From Cellulomonas persica (GTDB lineage Bacteria > Actinomycetota > Actinomycetes > Actinomycetales > Cellulomonadaceae): a stretch of 64,000 bases of DNA. A model generated the notes under the pieces. The model did not search any database. It was not told the origin of the DNA and was given only the letters and a program-made list of their open reading frames with translations. Every line of letters begins with the position of its first letter. Positions within the stretch are counted from its first letter, which is position 1. Positions 17,163 to 25,761 of this stretch are shown here, in pieces. A program made the translations under genes and the position numbers. The stretch lies in NCBI RefSeq assembly GCF_007989825.1, contig NZ_BJUA01000010.1, forward strand, positions 1 to 64,000. The letters are read 5' to 3'.

Positions 17163-18245
17163 TCAGTCGGCAGCCGGTGGGTCCGGCTGCTTCTTGGCGC
17201 GGGACGGCTGCACGCGCGGCGGCTCGCCCGGCATCTTCGGGTACTCCGGCGGGTACGGCAGGTCCCCGTGGCCCTCGTCGTGCTCCTGCCGCGCCGCGAG
17301 CTCGAGGAGCGACTCGATCGAGAACCGCCCGGGCGCGTGCGCGACGAGCGGCGCGAACAGGTCACCGACCTGCGCGAACCGCGCGGGCATCGTCGTGACG
17401 TCGAAGTCGTCGGGGTGGACGTCGGCGACCTCGTCCCAGGCGAGCGGCGCGGACACGGTCGCGCGCGGGTTGGAGCGGACCGAGTACGCGGACGCGATGG
17501 TGCGGTCGCGCGCCATCTGGTTGTAGTCGACGAAGATCTTGGCGCCGCGCTCCTCCTTCCACCACTTCATCGTGACCTGGTCGGGCAGGCGGCGTTCGAG
17601 CTCACGGCCGAACGCGATGGTCGCGCGCCGCGCCTCGACGAACGTCCACCGCGGCTCGATCGGCACGAACACGTGGATCCCGCGCCCGCCGGAGGTCTTG
17701 GGCCAGCCCTCGAGCCCGTGCTCGGCGAGCAGCTCCCGCACGTGCGGGGCGACGCGCGCGGCGTCGGCGAAGTCCGTGCCGGGCTGGGGGTCGAGGTCGA
17801 TGCGGAGCTGGTCGGGACGGTCCACGTCGTCGGACGTCACGGGCCACGGGTGGAACGTGAGCGTCCCGAGGTTCACCGCCCAGGCGACGACCGCGAGCTC
17901 GCTGGGCGCGACCTCGTCGGCCGTTCGGCCCGACGGGAAGCCGATGCGGGACGTCCTGACGTAGTCGGGTGCGCCCGCCGGGACGCGCTTCTGGTAGAAC
18001 GCGTCGCCCGAGGAGTCCGCGCGCGTCGCGAGCTTCGCGCCCTCGAACACGCCCTTGGGCCAGCGTTCGAGCGTGGTCGGCCGGTCGAGCAGCGCGCCGA
18101 GGATCCCGTCGCCGACGGACACGAAGTACTGCACGACGTCGAGCTTGGTCAGCCCGCGCTCCGGGAAGTACACCTTGTCGGGGCTGCTCACGCGCACCGC
18201 GCGACCGCGGACGTCGAGCTCGGTCGCGGGTGTCTGGGACGGCAT
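17163..18245 (-). CDS. LigD-type primase-polymerase domain protein
   Basis: A 360-residue stand-alone version of the polymerase domain of bacterial LigD (archaeo-eukaryotic primase fold), which fills gaps during non-homologous end joining. Catalytic residues are visible: D150 and D152 in LRIDLDPQPG, the SGGRGIHVF loop at 185-193, and NQMARDRTIASAYSVR. No ligase or phosphoesterase domain is attached, and no Ku gene is in the window. The C-terminal 40 residues are Pro/Lys-rich. ATG 18245 is chosen because TAGGTT ends 7 bases upstream; ATG 18254 would overlap it. Confidence 0.9.
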   Translation of the reverse strand: MPSQTPATELDVRGRAVRVSSPDKVYFPERGLTKLDVVQYFVSVGDGILGALLDRPTTLERWPKGVFEGAKLATRADSSGDAFYQKRVPAGAPDYVRTSRIGFPSGRTADEVAPSELAVVAWAVNLGTLTFHPWPVTSDDVDRPDQLRIDLDPQPGTDFADAARVAPHVRELLAEHGLEGWPKTSGGRGIHVFVPIEPRWTFVEARRATIAFGRELERRLPDQVTMKWWKEERGAKIFVDYNQMARDRTIASAYSVRSNPRATVSAPLAWDEVADVHPDDFDVTTMPARFAQVGDLFAPLVAHAPGRFSIESLLELAARQEHDEGHGDLPYPPEYPKMPGEPPRVQPSRAKKQPDPPAAD

Positions 18246-18252
18246 GACGTCC

Positions 18253-18258
18253 AACCTA
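18253..18258 (-). promoter_or_regulatory. -10 hexamer TAGGTT of the LigD-polymerase gene
   Basis: Read leftwards, TAGGTT ends 7 bases before ATG 18245. Confidence 0.5.
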
Positions 18259-18440
18259 GGGGCGACGGGTGACGTGCGTCACCCGGTGATGGCACGATGC
18301 CGGGCGTGCCCCCGCTTCCCCCTCCGACCTCGACACCTGCCCGAGGCACGGCAGCCGTGCGCCCGTCGAGCGCGCACGGCGAGAGGGACGATCCGCGTTT
18401 TCACAGGGCGAGCGAGCCGATCGTCGGGCACCCTGGGGAC

Positions 18441-18875
18441 GTGGGTCAGGTGCGGAGCATCCGGAGCGCTGCGAGCGTGCGCATGCGTGGACCGCGCGTG
18501 CACGACGAGCTGGAGGTCGAGGCCGCGCCGGTCGCGGCGCGCACCGCGCGCCACTGGGTCATGCAGATCGCCGCGTCCGCGGGCATCGGGGGAGCGGCCA
18601 ACCAGATCGCCGAGCTGCTCACGGGTGAGCTCGTCGCCAACACGGTCGTCCACGGCCCGGCGGGCGCTCCCGTGGTGGTGCGCGTCGACATCCAGTCGGG
18701 CGTCCTGCGGGTCGAGGTCGAGGACGAGGGCGGGGGTCAGCCGGTGCTGCGCCGCACCGAGCCGACCGCCGCGCACGGGCGGGGGCTCGCGCTCGTGGAC
18801 GCGCTCGCGTCGAGCTGGGGCACGACCCACGAGGCCGGCCGCACGACCGTCTGGTTCGAGGTCGACGACTCCTGA
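18441..18875 (+). CDS. HATPase-fold (RsbW/anti-sigma-like) regulatory protein
   Basis: A protein of about 144 residues with the GHKL ATP-binding fold used by anti-sigma kinases and small actinobacterial regulators. The N box is ELLTGELVANTVVHG, the G1 box VEVEDEGGG, and the G2 box AHGRGLALVDALASSWG. It may phosphorylate or sequester an unknown partner; none is adjacent. The start is uncertain. The frame is open back to 18297, but codons before 18441 are atypical (ctt, aca, agg, ttt), so GTG 18441 is chosen; ATG 18483 is also possible. Confidence 0.75.
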   Translation: MGQVRSIRSAASVRMRGPRVHDELEVEAAPVAARTARHWVMQIAASAGIGGAANQIAELLTGELVANTVVHGPAGAPVVVRVDIQSGVLRVEVEDEGGGQPVLRRTEPTAAHGRGLALVDALASSWGTTHEAGRTTVWFEVDDS

Positions 18876-19015
18876 GGCGGCGCCCGGGACCCGCTCGCAC
18901 CCGGCCGTGACCCATCCCACGCAGGTGGCGGCGGCTTTTCGCCTCATTCGCTCCGCGCGGAATGGCCTGGTTTCGCGTAGTTTCGCAGTCGGGGGCCGAC
19001 GAGGAGGGACCACCG

Positions 19016-20674
19016 ATGAGCGACGGCGACAGCACCACGCGGACGGCACGCCTGCCGCAGGTCACGGCAGAGGTGCGTGACGACGGCACGGGCCAGATCT
19101 CGATCGACGGGGTGATCGAGCGGATCCGCATGGCCAACCTCCAGGAGGCGGGCGCCGCGATCACCGAGCGGATCGCGGCGATCGCGGGCGAGGTCGGCGA
19201 GCCCGTCCCGGTCCAGGTGCGCGACCCCGACGGGATGTGGTCCCTGCTGATCCACCCGGACGGTCTCGTGGACGAGGCCCCGGCCGAGGGCGTCGCGCCG
19301 ATGGTCGGCCCCGGTGTCGCCGGCGTGGGCGGCGGGGACGTGTCAGGGCGGGACGCAGCAGGCCCGGACGCAGCCGGGCCGGACGTGGCAGGGCCGGACG
19401 TGACCGTCCCGGACACGATCGCGGGTGTCGAGGCGTCCGGTCTCGGTGTCGCCGACCTCGGTGCGCTGGGCGCGGCGACCTCGGTCACCGGCACGACGAG
19501 CAGCACGGGCAGCACGACGAGCGCGTCGTCGAGCCTGTCGGGCGGGCCGAGCGGCACGACGAGCCCGGGGTCGGCCCCGAGCCCGGCGTCCGGCCCGACG
19601 CCGGTCACGGGCGCGACGACGGGCGCGCCGACGACCGCGACCAGCGCGTCGACGAGCGGTGCCCCCACGGCCGGCGAGCCCGCCGGTGCGCGCCTCGGTG
19701 CCGCGGCGAGCAGCGCGGCCGAGCGGGCGTCAGCGGCGACCCTGCCGACGCTCGACGACCTGCTCGCCAAGCGTCATCCCGCATCGAGCGGGCCCGCCGA
19801 GCACGGATGGCGCGGCGGTCTGCGCAAGCTCACCTTCGGGGCGGTCGAGCCGCCGCCGGGCCGAGCCGAGCGGCAGCGTCGCGTGCAGGTCGCCGCGGTG
19901 CGACGCACGTTCGACGGGCCGCGCACGGTCGTCGTCCTCAACCCGAAGGGCGGCGCGCACAAGACCACCGCGACGATGCTGCTCGCCGCGACGTTCGGCC
20001 TGCAGCGCGGCGGGTACACGCTCGCGTGGGACAACAACGAGACCCGCGGGACGCTCGGCTGGCGCTCGGCGCACACCGACCACCAGCGCACGGCGGTGGA
20101 CCTGCTGCAGGCGTTGCCGTCGCTCGGCGGCGCGGCCACGGTCCGCGTCGGCGACCTCGACGGGTTCGTGCGCACGCAGACCGACGAGCAGTTCGACGTG
20201 CTCGCGTCCGACGAGAACGCGGCGTCCGCGGCGTCGATGGACGCCCAGGCTTTCGACGCGCTGCACCAGGTGCTCTCGCGCTTCTACCGCGTGATCGTCA
20301 TCGACACGGGCAACAACATGCGCGCGTCGAACTGGCAGGCCGCGGTCGCGGCCGCCGACCAGGTCGTCATCGTCTCGACGATCCGTGAGGACACCGCGCA
20401 GTCCGCGGCGTGGGCGCTCGACGCGCTGCGGGCGACCGGCAACGACGACGCCGTGCGCCGCGCGGTGACGATCCTGTCCGCACCGGACCGCAAGGTCGAC
20501 AAGGATCTCCGCAAGCGCCTGCGCAGCCACTTCGGGGCGCTCACGCGGGCCGTCGTCGAGGTGCCGCACGACCCGTCGCTGGTGCCCGGCGGCCCGATCG
20601 ACTACGAGTCGCTGCGTCCTGCGACGCGCGACGCGTGGCTGCGCGCCACGGCGGTCGTCGCCGACGGCCTGTAG
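19016..20674 (+). CDS. ParA/MinD-like P-loop ATPase with long disordered linker
   Basis: A 552-residue protein. Residues 1-90 form a small domain (TAEVRDDGTGQISIDGVIERI, then VQVRDPDGMWSLLIHPDG). Residues 90-270 are Thr/Ser/Gly/Ala-rich. The C-terminal 250 residues are a ParA-type ATPase: TVVVLNPKGGAHKTTATMLL, then YTLAWDNNETRGTLGWR, and VIVIDTGNNM. The P-loop reads K-G-G-A-H-K-T-T, with H315 where the family has Gly; K311 (the deviant lysine) and K316 remain. No parB or centromere-like repeat is visible. Similar proteins occur near actinobacterial secretion loci, but no secretion gene is here. GAGGAGGG precedes ATG 19016. Confidence 0.8.
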   Translation: MSDGDSTTRTARLPQVTAEVRDDGTGQISIDGVIERIRMANLQEAGAAITERIAAIAGEVGEPVPVQVRDPDGMWSLLIHPDGLVDEAPAEGVAPMVGPGVAGVGGGDVSGRDAAGPDAAGPDVAGPDVTVPDTIAGVEASGLGVADLGALGAATSVTGTTSSTGSTTSASSSLSGGPSGTTSPGSAPSPASGPTPVTGATTGAPTTATSASTSGAPTAGEPAGARLGAAASSAAERASAATLPTLDDLLAKRHPASSGPAEHGWRGGLRKLTFGAVEPPPGRAERQRRVQVAAVRRTFDGPRTVVVLNPKGGAHKTTATMLLAATFGLQRGGYTLAWDNNETRGTLGWRSAHTDHQRTAVDLLQALPSLGGAATVRVGDLDGFVRTQTDEQFDVLASDENAASAASMDAQAFDALHQVLSRFYRVIVIDTGNNMRASNWQAAVAAADQVVIVSTIREDTAQSAAWALDALRATGNDDAVRRAVTILSAPDRKVDKDLRKRLRSHFGALTRAVVEVPHDPSLVPGGPIDYESLRPATRDAWLRATAVVADGL

Positions 20675-20705
20675 GTCGCGTCCGTCCGAAGTCCGCGCAG
20701 GTCAC

Positions 20706-20739
20706 GTGCAAGAACGCGCGACCCGGTGACACAAGGGGG
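20706..20739 (+). promoter_or_regulatory. Two-box promoter motif, copy 1
   Basis: GTGCAAGA (20706-20713), 14 bases, GACACAAGGGGG (20728-20739), ending about 63 bases before the sigma-factor start. The same boxes with the same spacing recur at 21522. Confidence 0.65.
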
Positions 20740-20802
20740 TGCAGGGTGCGCTGTCGCGCGCCCGCAGTCCACCGACGGACACGACGAGACGGGGAACCAG
20801 TG

Positions 20803-21471
20803 GTGCCGCGCAACGAGCCGCCCGACGACGCGATCGACCAGCTCGAGCGGGTCGAGCCTGTGTCGGACGCGCCGTCGGCACCTGCCGAGGACCCGACGTC
20901 CGCCTCCGACGACGCCGGCGACCCGAGCGACGAGCCGACGGACGACGACCTGGCCGACGAGGACCGCCCCGCGGACCTGCGTGAGCGGGCCGTCCCGCGC
21001 GACGCGCAGTGGTTCACCGCGCTCGTGCGCGGGCACGAGCGCGACGTGCACCGCTACCTCGTGCGTCGCGCGGGCCAGGACGCGGAGGACCTCACGGCTG
21101 ACGTCCTGACGATCGCGTGGCGCCGCCGCGAGGACGTGCCCGAGGGCGCCGAGCTGCCGTGGCTCTACCGGACCGCCGGGTTCGTGCTCGCGAACCACCG
21201 GCGCAAGGGGCGGCCGATCCCGGTCGAGCACCTTCCCGAGGTCGTCGACGAGGACGACCCCGCGCTGCGTGCCGTGAACGACGAGCGGGTCCGCGTCGCC
21301 CTGGGTGCGCTGAGCCCGCGCGACCGGCAGATCGTGCTGCTCAACGCCTGGGAGGGTCTGACGGGTCAGGCGCTCGCGGACGTGCTCGGGGTGGGCCGCG
21401 GCGGTGCGGACGCCGCGCTGAGCCGTGCCCGCGCGCGCCTCGCGGCCGCGTGGGCCGCGTCGTCGGACTAG
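20803..21471 (+). CDS. ECF-type RNA polymerase sigma factor
   Basis: A 222-residue sigma-70 family factor of ECF size. The first 60 residues are an acidic extension (DEPTDDDLADEDRPAD). Region 2 covers about 65-130 (WFTALVRGHERDVHRYLVRR, then DAEDLTADVLTIAWRR). Region 4 covers about 160-220 (GALSPRDRQIVLLNAWEGL, then ALADVLGVGRGGADAALSRAR). It probably directs its own promoter and that of the following membrane protein, since both carry the same two-box motif. GTG 20803 is chosen for its distance to GGGGAA; the adjacent GTG 20800 is equally readable. Confidence 0.9.
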   Translation: MPRNEPPDDAIDQLERVEPVSDAPSAPAEDPTSASDDAGDPSDEPTDDDLADEDRPADLRERAVPRDAQWFTALVRGHERDVHRYLVRRAGQDAEDLTADVLTIAWRRREDVPEGAELPWLYRTAGFVLANHRRKGRPIPVEHLPEVVDEDDPALRAVNDERVRVALGALSPRDRQIVLLNAWEGLTGQALADVLGVGRGGADAALSRARARLAAAWAASSD

Positions 21472-21521
21472 CGCTCGGCCCGCACCAGCCCGTCGGCCGT
21501 CCGGCCGGTTCACCTGCGGGT

Positions 21522-21556
21522 GTGCAAGACGTTCGTCGTCCCCGACACAAGGGGGG
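21522..21556 (+). promoter_or_regulatory. Two-box promoter motif, copy 2
   Basis: GTGCAAGA (21522-21529), 14 bases, GACACAAGGGGGG (21544-21556), 110 bases before GTG 21667. Identical boxes and spacing to the copy upstream of the sigma factor; the 14 spacer bases differ. Confidence 0.65.
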
Positions 21557-21666
21557 TGGAAGGGCGCCCCGCGCCCGGCACGAGGACCGACAGCACGACG
21601 CCCGCACTCCCCAGACCACGCACCCGCCAGATCACGCAGCTCGCGTCCGAACCCCAGGAGGACCCG

Positions 21667-23064
21667 GTGACCACGCACCAGCCGGACGAGCACGACGTCG
21701 ACCCCCAGCTCGTCGAAGCCGCGCTGCGCCGCGTCGCCGCGGCCGACCCCGCCGCGGACGCGGTGCTCGACACCCAGCACCTGCACGCGACGCTCGCCGC
21801 CACCACGGGGGTGCAGCTCCCCACCGACGAGCTCGCGGCCGCTCGGTCGCGCCGGCGGCGCACGCGCTGGCTGCAGGCCGCTGCGGCGGTCGCGGCCGTC
21901 GCGGTCGTCGGCACGGGCGGCTACGCGGTCGGCGCGAACGGCAGCGACCCGACCATCGCACCGCCGATCTCGCTGGGCGCGCGGGACGCCGACGACGCCC
22001 AGGCCGCGGACGGTGCCGCGGAGATCGCCGGCGGGCCGCTCAGCAGCACGGCCGAGAGTGCTGGCGACGCCCGGATGATGGCGTACGGCGGGCGTCAGGT
22101 GTTCCACGCCACGGGCCTGCCCACCGAGGGCGGGTCCCAGGCCGCGTGGGCGTTCGACGCCGCGAGCGTGTACTCCGAGGCGACGCTCGAGCGCGTGGCC
22201 GACGTCTTCGGCGTCACGGGGGACATCACCCGTGAGTACGGCCTCGCGATCGGCGTGCTCGACGGCTCCGGCCCGAACGTGAGCCTGTCGCCCGACGGCC
22301 AGGCGAGCGTCTCCTACTACGACCCCACGCGTGACCCGTGGAGCTGCGAGACCCTGTCCGCCCCGGACAAGCCGCAGGACGACGGGGCCGCGTCCAGCGA
22401 CGGCGCGTCGGGCGACGGCGTCGACATCGTGCTCGGCGACGAGACCCAGCCCGCTGCCGACTGCGCGGGTGACGCGCCGTCGGAGTCCTCGGCGATCTCG
22501 ACGGCCAAGGAGGTGCTCGACGAGCTCGGGCTCGACGCCGACGCGTTCACGTTCGACGCGAGCAGCGAGTCGTCCGCGAGCACGAACGTGACCGGGACGC
22601 TCGTCGTCGACGACCAGTCGACGGGTGCGGCGTGGACGTTCGTCGTGATGGACGACGGCGTGCAGTCCGCCTACGGGCCGCTCGCTCCGCTCGTCGAGCT
22701 GGGCGACTACGACGTGATCAGCCCCGCGGACGCCGTGGAGCGGCTCAACGACCCGCGCTTCTCGGCGACGCAGAGCGGCATCTGGCCGCTGGCCGCATCC
22801 GCCCGCGCGGCCGAGGAGCCTGCGCTGGTGGACGACGGGGCCGCGTCCGACGAGGCCACGGTCCCGCCGACGCTGCACGCGGGCGACCCGATCGCGTGGC
22901 CCGTCACGGACGTCACGATCACCGGCGCGCGGCTCGGCGTCGCGCTGCAGTACCTCGACAACGGCGCCTCCGCGCTGATCCCCGCCTACGAGCTCACGGA
23001 CGCCGCGGGTGCGTCCTGGAGCGTCATCGCGGTCGTCGAGGACCAGCTGGACCTCACGAGCTGA
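21667..23064 (+). CDS. Single-pass membrane protein, probable anti-sigma or sigma-regulon partner
   Basis: A 465-residue protein directly downstream of the ECF sigma gene. Residues 1-66 are cytoplasmic and contain VEAALRRVAAADPAADAV, resembling the N-termini of membrane proteins that pair with actinobacterial ECF factors. One helix spans about 68-88. The 375 outer residues are acidic, with two Cys (CETLS and ADCAGDAP) and repeated YGGRQVFHATGL / YSEATLERVADVFGV-type segments. It may sense an envelope signal and hold the sigma factor; that role is inference from position and topology. AGGAGG stands 6 bases before GTG 21667. A strong terminator follows. Confidence 0.75.
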   Translation: MTTHQPDEHDVDPQLVEAALRRVAAADPAADAVLDTQHLHATLAATTGVQLPTDELAAARSRRRRTRWLQAAAAVAAVAVVGTGGYAVGANGSDPTIAPPISLGARDADDAQAADGAAEIAGGPLSSTAESAGDARMMAYGGRQVFHATGLPTEGGSQAAWAFDAASVYSEATLERVADVFGVTGDITREYGLAIGVLDGSGPNVSLSPDGQASVSYYDPTRDPWSCETLSAPDKPQDDGAASSDGASGDGVDIVLGDETQPAADCAGDAPSESSAISTAKEVLDELGLDADAFTFDASSESSASTNVTGTLVVDDQSTGAAWTFVVMDDGVQSAYGPLAPLVELGDYDVISPADAVERLNDPRFSATQSGIWPLAASARAAEEPALVDDGAASDEATVPPTLHAGDPIAWPVTDVTITGARLGVALQYLDNGASALIPAYELTDAAGASWSVIAVVEDQLDLTS

Positions 23065-23113
23065 GCACGGCGCCCGGACCGGGTGAGGTGGCCTCGGGAC
23101 GGGTAGGGACGCG

Positions 23114-23147
23114 AGGCCGGTCGACGCGGAGGGGCGTCGACCGGCCT
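23114..23147 (+). terminator. Terminator after the sigma/partner locus
   Basis: AGGCCGGTCGACGC (23114-23127) pairs exactly with GCGTCGACCGGCCT (23134-23147); 14 bp stem, 6-base loop, then ttcgtcg. Confidence 0.85.
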
Positions 23148-23216
23148 TTCGTCGTCGCACGTCTCCGGACGACGAGCGTGCGCGCCCGTCGCGCTGCCGG
23201 GTGGCGGTCGCAGCGC

Positions 23217-23222
23217 TAGCGT
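23217..23222 (+). promoter_or_regulatory. -10 hexamer TAGCGT
   Basis: TAGCGT lies 24 bases before GTG 23247, leaving room for the GGAGGGAGGA ribosome site. This is a short-leader gene, unlike its leaderless neighbours. Confidence 0.5.
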
Positions 23223-23246
23223 GGCGAACGTCGGAGGGAGGACCCC

Positions 23247-23873
23247 GTGACCACAGCGCTCGTCGTGCTGGTCGTCGGTGTCCTGCTGTGCTTCTACGGG
23301 ATCCGGTCGGTCAATCTCGCGCTGCTCGCCGCGGGCTTCGCTCTCGGGTACCTGATCGCGGAGGCGTTCGGCGCGGACGCCTGGACGCAGCTGTGGGTCG
23401 GGCTCGGGGCCGCCGCGCTCGTGTGGATGATCGTCTCGCTCGTCTTCCGGTTCGCGACGTTCGTCGTCGGGCTCGCGACCGGTGCCGTGATCGGGGCGAA
23501 GCTGTGGTCCGCGCTCAGCGACGCCGGGACCAGCGCGCTGCTCGGGATCGTGCTCGTCGTGACGTGCGCGTACGCCGCGGCGCTGCTCGCCGAGAAGTAC
23601 GCCCGGCGGGCGCTGCTGTGGTTCACCGCGCTCGGCGGTGCGAGCGTGATCCTGTCCGGCGCCGCGCTGCTGTGGCCGGACGGGTTGGGGTTCCTGGCCC
23701 ACCCCGACGACGGCTGGCAGCAGACCGTGATGCTCGTCGTGTGGCTGGCCGTCGCCGGCAGCGGCTGGTACGTGCAGCGCCAGCTCTTCCGCGAGCGCCT
23801 CGGCCTGCCCCCGAAGCCCCCCAAGCCCGACCCGGCCTCGCCCACGACGGCCGCCGCCACACCGCCGACCTGA
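23247..23873 (+). CDS. DUF4203-like multi-pass membrane protein
   Basis: A 208-residue protein with about seven membrane helices from residue 2 to 183, starting TTALVVLVVGVLLCFYGIR. The pattern of short Gly-rich helices (AAGFALGYLIAEAFGA, VGLATGAVIGAKLW) is like the DUF4203/TMEM198-type family, of unknown function. The C-terminal 25 residues are Pro/Lys-rich and cytoplasmic. A strong ribosome site, GGAGGGAGGA, stands before GTG 23247. Confidence 0.75.
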   Translation: MTTALVVLVVGVLLCFYGIRSVNLALLAAGFALGYLIAEAFGADAWTQLWVGLGAAALVWMIVSLVFRFATFVVGLATGAVIGAKLWSALSDAGTSALLGIVLVVTCAYAAALLAEKYARRALLWFTALGGASVILSGAALLWPDGLGFLAHPDDGWQQTVMLVVWLAVAGSGWYVQRQLFRERLGLPPKPPKPDPASPTTAAATPPT

Positions 23874-23976
23874 CCACTGCCCGGGCCCGGTGCTGCGCGG
23901 TCGGGGTCGGTGCGCCAGAGGCGGTGACGTGCGGGTCTCGTCGTCGCAGGTCCGCGCGACGCGGAGCGCGCGGCCC

Positions 23977-23982
23977 TACGGT
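23977..23982 (+). promoter_or_regulatory. -10 hexamer TACGGT
   Basis: TACGGT ends 6 bases before ATG 23989. Confidence 0.45.
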
Positions 23983-23988
23983 GGGGCC

Positions 23989-24954
23989 ATGGCTGGTGAC
24001 GGCAGGCTGCTGCTCCTCGACACGGCGTCCCTGTACTTCCGCGCGTACTTCGGGGTGCCCGAGTCCGTCGGGCGCGCGCCCGACGGGTCGCCCATGAACG
24101 CCGTGCGCGGGCTGCTCGACATGATCACGCGGCTCGTCACCGACCGGCACCCCACGCGGCTCGTCGCGTGCTGGGACGACGACTGGCGCCCCGAGTTCCG
24201 GGTCGCGGCCATCCCGTCGTACAAGGCGCACCGCGTCGCCACGGAGGTCCCCGCCTCGGACGGCACGACGACGAGCGTCGAGGAGGTCCCCGACACGCTC
24301 GCCCCGCAGGTCCCGGTGATCGCCGAGGTGCTCGCGGCGCTCGGCATCCCGCGGCTCGGTGCGCCCGGGTACGAGGCCGACGACGTCATCGGCACGCTCG
24401 TCGCGCGCGAGGCCGCCAAGCCCTCCGACGAGCGTGACGCCGTCGACGTCATCACCGGCGACCGCGACCTGTTCCAGCTCGTCGACGACGACGCGCGCGT
24501 CCGCGTGCTCTACACCGTCAAGGGCATCAAGGACCTCGAGGTCGTGGACCTCGCGCGGCTGCGCGAGCGCTACGACGTGCCGTCGGGCGCGGCGTACGCG
24601 GACATGGCGGCGCTGCGCGGCGACCCGAGCGACGGCCTGCCGGGCGTCGCGGGGATCGGCGAGAAGACCGCGGCGGCGCTCATCCGGCGCTACGGCTCGC
24701 TCGACGGCGTGCTCGCCGCGCGCGACGCGGCCGACAAGGGCCTGACCGCGACGCAGCTGCGTCGGCTCACCGAGGCCGCGGACTACCTGACGGTCGCGCC
24801 GACGGTCGTGCGCGTCGCGTCGGACGCGCCCGTCGCGGTGGTCGACGACCGCCTGCCGACGACGCCGGCCGACCCCGACGCGCTCGTCGCCCTGGCCGAG
24901 CGCTGGGGCCTGTCCTCACCGATCACCCGACTGGTCACGACGCTCACCCCCTGA
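23989..24954 (+). CDS. 5'-3' exonuclease (PolA N-terminal type)
   Basis: A 321-residue flap/5'-3' exonuclease like the N-terminal domain of DNA polymerase I, here as a separate protein. Metal-binding blocks are visible: LLLLDTASLYFRAYFG, ACWDDDWRPEFR, GYEADDVIGTLVARE and VITGDRDLFQLVDD. The helix-hairpin-helix follows in LRGDPSDGLPGVAGIGEKTAAALI. It should remove RNA primers or flaps during replication and repair. Actinobacteria commonly carry such a gene besides polA. ATG 23989 follows TACGGT. Confidence 0.92.
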   Translation: MAGDGRLLLLDTASLYFRAYFGVPESVGRAPDGSPMNAVRGLLDMITRLVTDRHPTRLVACWDDDWRPEFRVAAIPSYKAHRVATEVPASDGTTTSVEEVPDTLAPQVPVIAEVLAALGIPRLGAPGYEADDVIGTLVAREAAKPSDERDAVDVITGDRDLFQLVDDDARVRVLYTVKGIKDLEVVDLARLRERYDVPSGAAYADMAALRGDPSDGLPGVAGIGEKTAAALIRRYGSLDGVLAARDAADKGLTATQLRRLTEAADYLTVAPTVVRVASDAPVAVVDDRLPTTPADPDALVALAERWGLSSPITRLVTTLTP

Positions 24955-25010
24955 CCCGAGCCGGCGCGTCCCGGCAGGGGATGTGCTGGGGGAGGTGGTG
25001 ACGGGCAGCG

Positions 25011-25538
25011 TCAGGGGCGGGTCCAGAGGTGGGGGGCGACGCGCTGCCAGCCGTCGGCGGACGGGGCCGTGTCCTGGGCGGTCAGGAGGACGACGTCGCG
25101 GCCGTCGACGTCGGAGGTCGTGAGCGTCAGGCTCTCGCTCGGGCCGCCGCAGGTCTGGGCGGGGAGCTCGCCGTCGAGCACCGTGACGAGGCAGACCGCA
25201 CCGGCCTGGTCGAGCGCCGCGTAGTGCGAGCCCCACGCGGACGTGCCCAGCAGGCGCGTGCTCGAGGAGACGACCGTGAGCGCGTCGAGCTCGGCGCCCG
25301 CGAGCCGGTCGGCGGCCGTCTGCGCGGCGCCGAGGGCCGGCACGACGCTCTCGGGCGACGCGGCGGCGACGGGGGCGTCGCGCTGTGAGCCGGCCCAGAC
25401 GAGGCCCAGCGCGACGAGCGCGAACGCGATCAGCCCCGCGACGACACCCCATGCGCGGGAGAGCCGGCGGGTCTCGGTGCCTGCGTCGCCGAAGTCACCG
25501 AACGCCTCGCCGAGGTCGAGATCCTCGAACGTCGTCAT
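25011..25538 (-). CDS. Single-pass membrane protein, unknown function
   Basis: A 175-residue protein of unknown function. An acidic cytoplasmic N-terminus of about 30 residues (TTFEDLDLGEAFGDFGDAGTE) precedes one helix at about 31-49 (GVVAGLIAFALVALGLVWAG). The outer 120 residues contain two Cys (AVCLVTVL and AQTCGGPSE) that may pair. The last residues (GWQRVAPHLWTRP) look like the end of a small sheet domain. ATG 25538 is preferred over ATG 25571 because codons between them are atypical; both have a plausible -10 just upstream. Confidence 0.65.
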   Translation of the reverse strand: MTTFEDLDLGEAFGDFGDAGTETRRLSRAWGVVAGLIAFALVALGLVWAGSQRDAPVAAASPESVVPALGAAQTAADRLAGAELDALTVVSSSTRLLGTSAWGSHYAALDQAGAVCLVTVLDGELPAQTCGGPSESLTLTTSDVDGRDVVLLTAQDTAPSADGWQRVAPHLWTRP

Positions 25539-25665
25539 GTCCGCACCATCGGCAGGTGCTGGCGGTGACATGAGGACGAATCGTCAGGATGCACACACCG
25601 CGTGAGCGTTGGTGCCCGGGCAGCGGGAGCGGACGGGGTGCCGCGGCGGCGTGAGCGGGGACGCG

Positions 25666-25709
25666 GACGGGGTGCCGCAGCGGGCCGGAGCCCGCCACGA
25701 CACCCCGTC
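25666..25709 (-). terminator. Nested hairpin downstream of subtilase 1
   Basis: GACGGGGTG (25666-25674) pairs with CACCCCGTC (25701-25709), and GCGGGC/GCCCGC (25680-25695) pair inside. It stands about 50 bases past the stop of the leftward subtilase. gcggacggggtgccgc is also repeated directly at 25629 and 25663. Confidence 0.5.
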
Positions 25710-25761
25710 GGTGTGCGTGGCCCGTCAGCGACGGTGACGCGGTGCTGTCACGTGCCTGGTG

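Noticed and set aside
19016..20674. Plasmid-type partition locus around the ParA-like gene
   Set aside because: No parB and no centromere-like iterons; neighbours are chromosomal.
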